From assembly GCF_009856295.1 (NCBI RefSeq), contig NZ_WMEU01000001.1, forward strand, positions 744,001 to 808,000: a stretch of DNA of 64,000 nucleotides, in the 5' to 3' direction. This stretch comes from Pontibacillus yanchengensis (GTDB lineage Bacteria; Bacillota; Bacilli; Bacillales; BH030062). This document shows, piece by piece, positions 60,850 to 64,000 of the stretch (positions are counted from its first letter, which is position 1; each line of letters starts with the position of its first letter). A program made the translations under genes and the position numbers. The notes beneath the pieces were generated by a model. That model had not been told where the DNA came from. It searched no databases and was given only the letters and a program-made list of their open reading frames with translations.

Positions 60850-61140
60850 ATCAGCACTTATTTCACACTTCTATTCTTGTTTTTGCTTGCATCCTACATG
60901 GTCTATACTGTGGTCAAAAACAAAACCACGAGAGTAAAAGCAATCTATAACAGGATCTTTTTCACGTTATTGATGTTAGATATTTTCGTGTGCCTTTTAT
61001 TAAGTCCTTACAACAACTATGACCCGATGATAGGTTCTGGTTATGAAATACTCTTTAACATCTCCATTGTGATGGGGGTGTTTTTCCTAGTCAGTTATAT
61101 TCTTTCCTCAACACTACCTAGCAAAAATCATCATAAGTAA
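60850..61140 (+). CDS. Small polytopic membrane protein with possible ATC start
   Basis: About 96 residues with three hydrophobic segments (TYFTLLFLFLLASYMVYTVV, FFTLLMLDIFVCLLL, ILFNISIVMGVFFLVSYIL). The perfect ribosome site GGAGG (60838-60842) is 7 nt before an in-frame ATC, which fits a start better than the TTG at 60877 that would cut off half of the first helix and has no ribosome site. Either ATC is used as a non-canonical start or the start codon has been lost by mutation. The family is unrecognised. Confidence 0.55.
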   Translation: MSTYFTLLFLFLLASYMVYTVVKNKTTRVKAIYNRIFFTLLMLDIFVCLLLSPYNNYDPMIGSGYEILFNISIVMGVFFLVSYILSSTLPSKNHHK

Positions 61141-61185
61141 CTAGCCTTATTTGTTGAGCAGTCGATTCACCTTTCCTACATTCCA

Positions 61186-61623
61186 CTATCTACTGCTATA
61201 GTCAATTAATTTCTTCAGTTTTTCCGTTTGGCTTGGGTTAAGGATGCGGTAGTCGCCTTCTTCCATTTTGATAATTGTTTCACGTTCATTAAACCAGAGT
61301 TCTGACCGAACTAAGCTTATCCCTCGCTCAGAACTATTGATCATCAGATAAACATCAGGTTCTTTCCTATTAATAGTTACATTCTTCATTTGGCTACTAT
61401 ACATCAATAGTTGCATCAGTTGATCGACTGTTTTCTGGCTTTGTTTATCTGTGATTACTTTATCAAAATCTATCTGCCGCTGAACTCCTTCTTTGTCATA
61501 CCCAACCATTACTTTTCTTGTAACAGTGTTCGTTTGCTTATCGCCAACAATATATCCTCCGAGAAATACGATACACAAGAGAAGAACGGACATCATAACC
61601 TTAAATGCATGACTCATATACAT
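61186..61623 (-). CDS. Single-pass membrane protein, unknown
   Basis: A 145-residue protein. The N-terminal helix (VMMSVLLLCIVFLGGYIV) anchors a hydrophilic extracytoplasmic domain (TVTRKVMVGYDKEGVQRQID, ELWFNERETIIKMEEGDYRI). GGAAGGAAAC lies upstream of ATG 61623. It is followed on the same strand by another single-pass protein upstream at 61664. Both are unknown. Confidence 0.68.
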   Translation of the reverse strand: MYMSHAFKVMMSVLLLCIVFLGGYIVGDKQTNTVTRKVMVGYDKEGVQRQIDFDKVITDKQSQKTVDQLMQLLMYSSQMKNVTINRKEPDVYLMINSSERGISLVRSELWFNERETIIKMEEGDYRILNPSQTEKLKKLIDYSSR

Positions 61624-61663
61624 GTTTCCTTCCTATCATCTGCTAATTGAATCTTTCGGGCAG

Positions 61664-62266
61664 TTACTCATAATCATATCTAATTTGAATTCTTTTGATT
61701 TGGTCATCCTGCAAGATGAATAAAATAGTATTGGATTTACCTCCGTAAATCATCGCATCTTTTTCTAGCCGATATTGACTTCCGTATACTTTCAATACAT
61801 TCTCTCTAGAATCCCCAACTGTTATTCCATGTTGCGTTATGATCAAAGGGGAAGTAATTGAAAACGACTTCAACCATGTTTTCTTTTCAGATTTTTCAAA
61901 TGTAAACGATGCCTTTTCGTATTGTAAATCATACTGAAGCCCTTTGATAGAATTATACTTTTCTATAGATAATGGCTCCCCAAGTTTACTTTTCAATTGC
62001 TCCATTGTTATGCTATTTCTCGAAATGGTAGATTCTTGAAAGAAAGCTTTTTCTTCTGGAATATCTAAATTATTAGAGGAAGCTCCTTCTTTCAATTCAT
62101 TTACCTCTTTTTGTAATAATTGAATCCTTTTTTCTGCTTCTTTTAGGGCATCGCTTTTACCAGTATTGGATTGAAATCCCTCAGGATAAAATATCATAAC
62201 ACCTAACCAAACACCTAAACCCAATCCAAACATGACTGATGTTACATATCCACCGATTCGATTCAT
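61664..62266 (-). CDS. Membrane-anchored protein with coiled coil, unknown
   Basis: A 200-residue protein: one helix (GGYVTSVMFGLGLGVWLGVMIF), a coiled coil (KEAEKRIQLLQKEVNELKEG), and two repeated-looking modules with LKSKLGEPLSIEKYNSIKGL and GITVGDSRENVLKVYGSQYR, the latter reminiscent of CAP-associated or surface-regulatory modules. GGGG lies about 8 nt before ATG 62266. The family is not named. Confidence 0.68.
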   Translation of the reverse strand: MNRIGGYVTSVMFGLGLGVWLGVMIFYPEGFQSNTGKSDALKEAEKRIQLLQKEVNELKEGASSNNLDIPEEKAFFQESTISRNSITMEQLKSKLGEPLSIEKYNSIKGLQYDLQYEKASFTFEKSEKKTWLKSFSITSPLIITQHGITVGDSRENVLKVYGSQYRLEKDAMIYGGKSNTILFILQDDQIKRIQIRYDYE

Positions 62267-62618
62267 TCATCTTACCCCTTTTCCGCTTTGCTTAAGCATC
62301 TTATATAGAAGGCTCCCCCTATAAATTAGAAGTAAATAAGTTGTTATTTATTCAACCTATTCTAGTTTAAATAAGGACGGAAAAAACCTGATTAATTTAT
62401 GTTGATGTTTTCCATATAGCTAACTATTTAAGTTCCTTTTTTATATGTAAAAAATATACATACTTCGCGGTTGGAAAAATGCCCCATATTCTTGCTGCTA
62501 CTCCTCCTCGCCTCTGCTGTTTTTGTGATCGAGATATGGGTATTGTAGTACTGTGCACTCTAGGTGGGTATTGATAATGTAAATGGATGTTGATTAGACT
62601 CTGTCCTATTAAATAGCC
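62267..62618. other. Gene-free stretch
   Basis: No gene was found. A hairpin AGATGAGA/TCTCATCT lies just beyond it at 62619. Confidence 0.5.
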
Positions 62619-62640
62619 AGATGAGATTTCATTCTCATCT
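62619..62640 (-). terminator. Hairpin, weak terminator
   Basis: AGATGAGA pairs with TCTCATCT just past the stop of the CBO0543-type gene; the T run is poor. Confidence 0.5.
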
Positions 62641-62673
62641 AGCTAAACTCGCTACTTTATGGACTTTATTACA

Positions 62674-63267
62674 TTATAATAGCCAACCCACGTACACTCC
62701 TGCGAGAAAAATTGTCACCAAAAAAATAAAATGCAAAACAAACCATGCCCATCGACCATACCATAATGACTTCACGCGTATCGGTTTGCGATATTCATTC
62801 GGAACAATTCGTTGACCTAAATATTCAAATATTAAAAGATAAATCCACCAAACAGCGTATGAATCGAATGTATCCCAATAATTCGTGTATTCTATAATTT
62901 CTGTGTACTCTTCCAATAATTTTTCCACTAATATACCAAGATTAACCATCCCCATGTAAAAGGGGATCTTCCATGCCCAACTTCTAGGACTAAATCGAAC
63001 ACCTAATAAAACATAGTATGGAAAGGCAGTTAGAATAGCAGAAATAGGCATTTTTATACCAAGATGAAAAGGGACGACAGGAAATTTATAAAAATTCAGG
63101 AAAATAAAGATAAGACAAATAATATTTCCCATTAAGCCACTTAAAAGATATAGTAGTCCATAACGCTTCCAATTTATCCGCAATATAAAGAAAGCTCCAA
63201 ATAAACTACCTATAATGACAGATAGCATAATGAAATATTCTAATGGGTAGTTTAAAAAGTCAGACAT
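62674..63267 (-). CDS. CBO0543-family membrane protein
   Basis: A 197-residue protein with five or six helices and a conserved WDTFDSYAVWWIYLLIFEYLG block, typical of the CBO0543 family. The function is unknown. ATG 63267 has GGGGGAAAGG upstream; a 12-codon longer frame is less likely. Confidence 0.78.
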   Translation of the reverse strand: MSDFLNYPLEYFIMLSVIIGSLFGAFFILRINWKRYGLLYLLSGLMGNIICLIFIFLNFYKFPVVPFHLGIKMPISAILTAFPYYVLLGVRFSPRSWAWKIPFYMGMVNLGILVEKLLEEYTEIIEYTNYWDTFDSYAVWWIYLLIFEYLGQRIVPNEYRKPIRVKSLWYGRWAWFVLHFIFLVTIFLAGVYVGWLL

Positions 63268-63585
63268 ACACCTTTCCCCCACTTCTGTGAATGTCTTATT
63301 CACAGAGAAAATATTTTCTTATTTTTGCAACTTTCTTATCTTTTTATACATTTAAAAAGGAAAACCTTTACCATATACTTTATGGTGGTTTCCCTATAGA
63401 GGAAGTATGACTATGATTTAACTACAACAAGTAAAATAATGAGTATAGGAAAATTCTTAATAGGAATCATCTCGTACATAGCTTACCTTAGAATTCGAAC
63501 AAGTTTTTTATTAAAGGCTGGGACAAAACTATAATAACCAGTTCTAAAGCCGAATGATATTAAGAAAACAGAAATTTATAAAGAA
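63268..63585. other. Gene-free stretch with hairpin and possible IS-like word
   Basis: A long hairpin with GGAAACC and GGTTTTCC arms lies at 63357-63398. The word AGGCTGGGACAAAACT at about 63516 resembles a sequence seen beside IS1182-type elements in Firmicutes; no transposase is present. Confidence 0.4.
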
Positions 63586-63646
63586 AAAATCCGAACTATT
63601 TCGAATCCTCAAAAGAAGATTTCGAATTATAGTTCGGATTTTTAAT
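63586..63646. terminator. Large bidirectional hairpin terminator
   Basis: AAATCCGAACTA pairs with TAGTTCGGATTT, with inner TTCGAAT/ATTTCGAA pairing, flanked by T runs. Confidence 0.8.
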
Positions 63647-63688
63647 AGGCTATAAACAACATCGAACATATTTAAAGATTTCAAAGAC

Positions 63689-63985
63689 TTACTCATGAGC
63701 AGCTAGGTTAATTTCTTCTTTCGCATGTTCTTGTAATTTAGCATAAGCTTGTTTCTCTTGCTCAAATCCTTCACGATTGGATTGTTCTTCAAACGTATAA
63801 TGTTCAAATTCCACATTGAGTGATGTTCTATATTCATACGTTGCGTTACCTCTTAACTTAATGAAATATTCATCACCTTGTTTTTCCACCACGCAAATCA
63901 CAAAGCCACCACGGTTGTAGACATAAATTTCTTCACTAAGTTGATTAATTTCTAACAACACAGTTGTTAATGAAGAAGCAGACAT
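63689..63985 (-). CDS. Unknown small protein, possibly incomplete at the window edge
   Basis: A 98-residue reading frame. It looks cytoplasmic, with a beta-rich N-terminal half (FVICVVEKQGDEYFIKLRG) and a helical, acidic end (EQSNREGFEQEKQAYAKLQE). No ribosome site precedes ATG 63985 and the frame stays open to the window edge (about five more codons), so the protein may start outside. No family is recognised. Confidence 0.6.
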   Translation of the reverse strand: MSASSLTTVLLEINQLSEEIYVYNRGGFVICVVEKQGDEYFIKLRGNATYEYRTSLNVEFEHYTFEEQSNREGFEQEKQAYAKLQEHAKEEINLAAHE

Positions 63986-64000
63986 GGCTGTTCCACAAGC

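Noticed and set aside
1-64000. CRISPR array, rRNA or tRNA gene
   Set aside because: No regularly spaced direct repeats and no tRNA or rRNA signatures were seen on either strand.

Overview
The window reads as chromosomal DNA of a low-GC Gram-positive endospore-former-type Bacillaceae, probably a moderately halophilic genus such as Pontibacillus or Halobacillus. This is inferred from AGGAGG-type ribosome binding sites with frequent TTG/GTG starts, many strong intrinsic terminators, and families typical of Bacillus relatives: Hpr, an IDEAL-domain protein, an FbpB-like small basic protein, DUF3243, DUF420 (YozB/CtaM) and an intracellular subtilisin. A carnitine-to-glycine-betaine operon fits an osmotically stressed lifestyle. 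I see no rRNA, tRNA, CRISPR array, prophage or intact insertion sequence.

Layout. 0-5 kb: end of an unknown gene, an Old Yellow Enzyme-type oxidoreductase, a lipoprotein, VOC and HIT proteins and an ISP-type protease. 5-9.4 kb: a GlcNAc-type PTS permease with a TIM-barrel-like companion, divergent from a GntR/UTRA regulator, with three operator-like motifs between them. 9.4-17.5 kb: MetA (Glu111, so probably an acetyltransferase), a nucleoside hydrolase, a Fur-controlled block (IDEAL protein, flavodoxin, an unknown protein) and a short-form aconitase. 18-23 kb: a HIBADH-family dehydrogenase, a flavin reductase and a complete carnitine module (BKACE, carnitine dehydrogenase, thioesterase) with a divergent TetR. 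23-43 kb: MscS plus YihY, a DMT transporter, Hpr, a DEAD-box helicase, C39 lipoprotein, MDR oxidoreductase, MazG-like protein, GIY-YIG protein, PrpE-like phosphatase, CaCA antiporter, NDH-2-like protein, ICMT and SAM methyltransferases. 44-51 kb: a cyclic-di-GMP locus with a GGDEF-EAL protein divergent from an HD-GYP protein carrying a degenerate cobalamin-binding-like C-terminus, followed by an HTH-PAS regulator, DUF3243 and a broken PAS-STAS gene. 54-59 kb: a gene graveyard with two TnpB remnants, a truncated GNAT, and a DUF4256 gene with a nonsense codon and an internal deletion. 59-64 kb: a ferritin-like protein, a Gfo/Idh/MocA dehydrogenase and several small membrane proteins.

Superimposed on this are two families of non-coding dispersed repeats. 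Family D (about 60-215 bp, complementary ends) often starts immediately after a stop codon, in the sense of the preceding gene and before its terminator. Family A (about 0.3-0.6 kb) has imperfect terminal inverted repeats. Both carry the same kind of hairpin cassette, in which stem sequences differ between copies but stay self-complementary. This is the most system-like unexplained signal in the window. The second is the HD-GYP/cobalamin-like fusion protein beside its antagonist.
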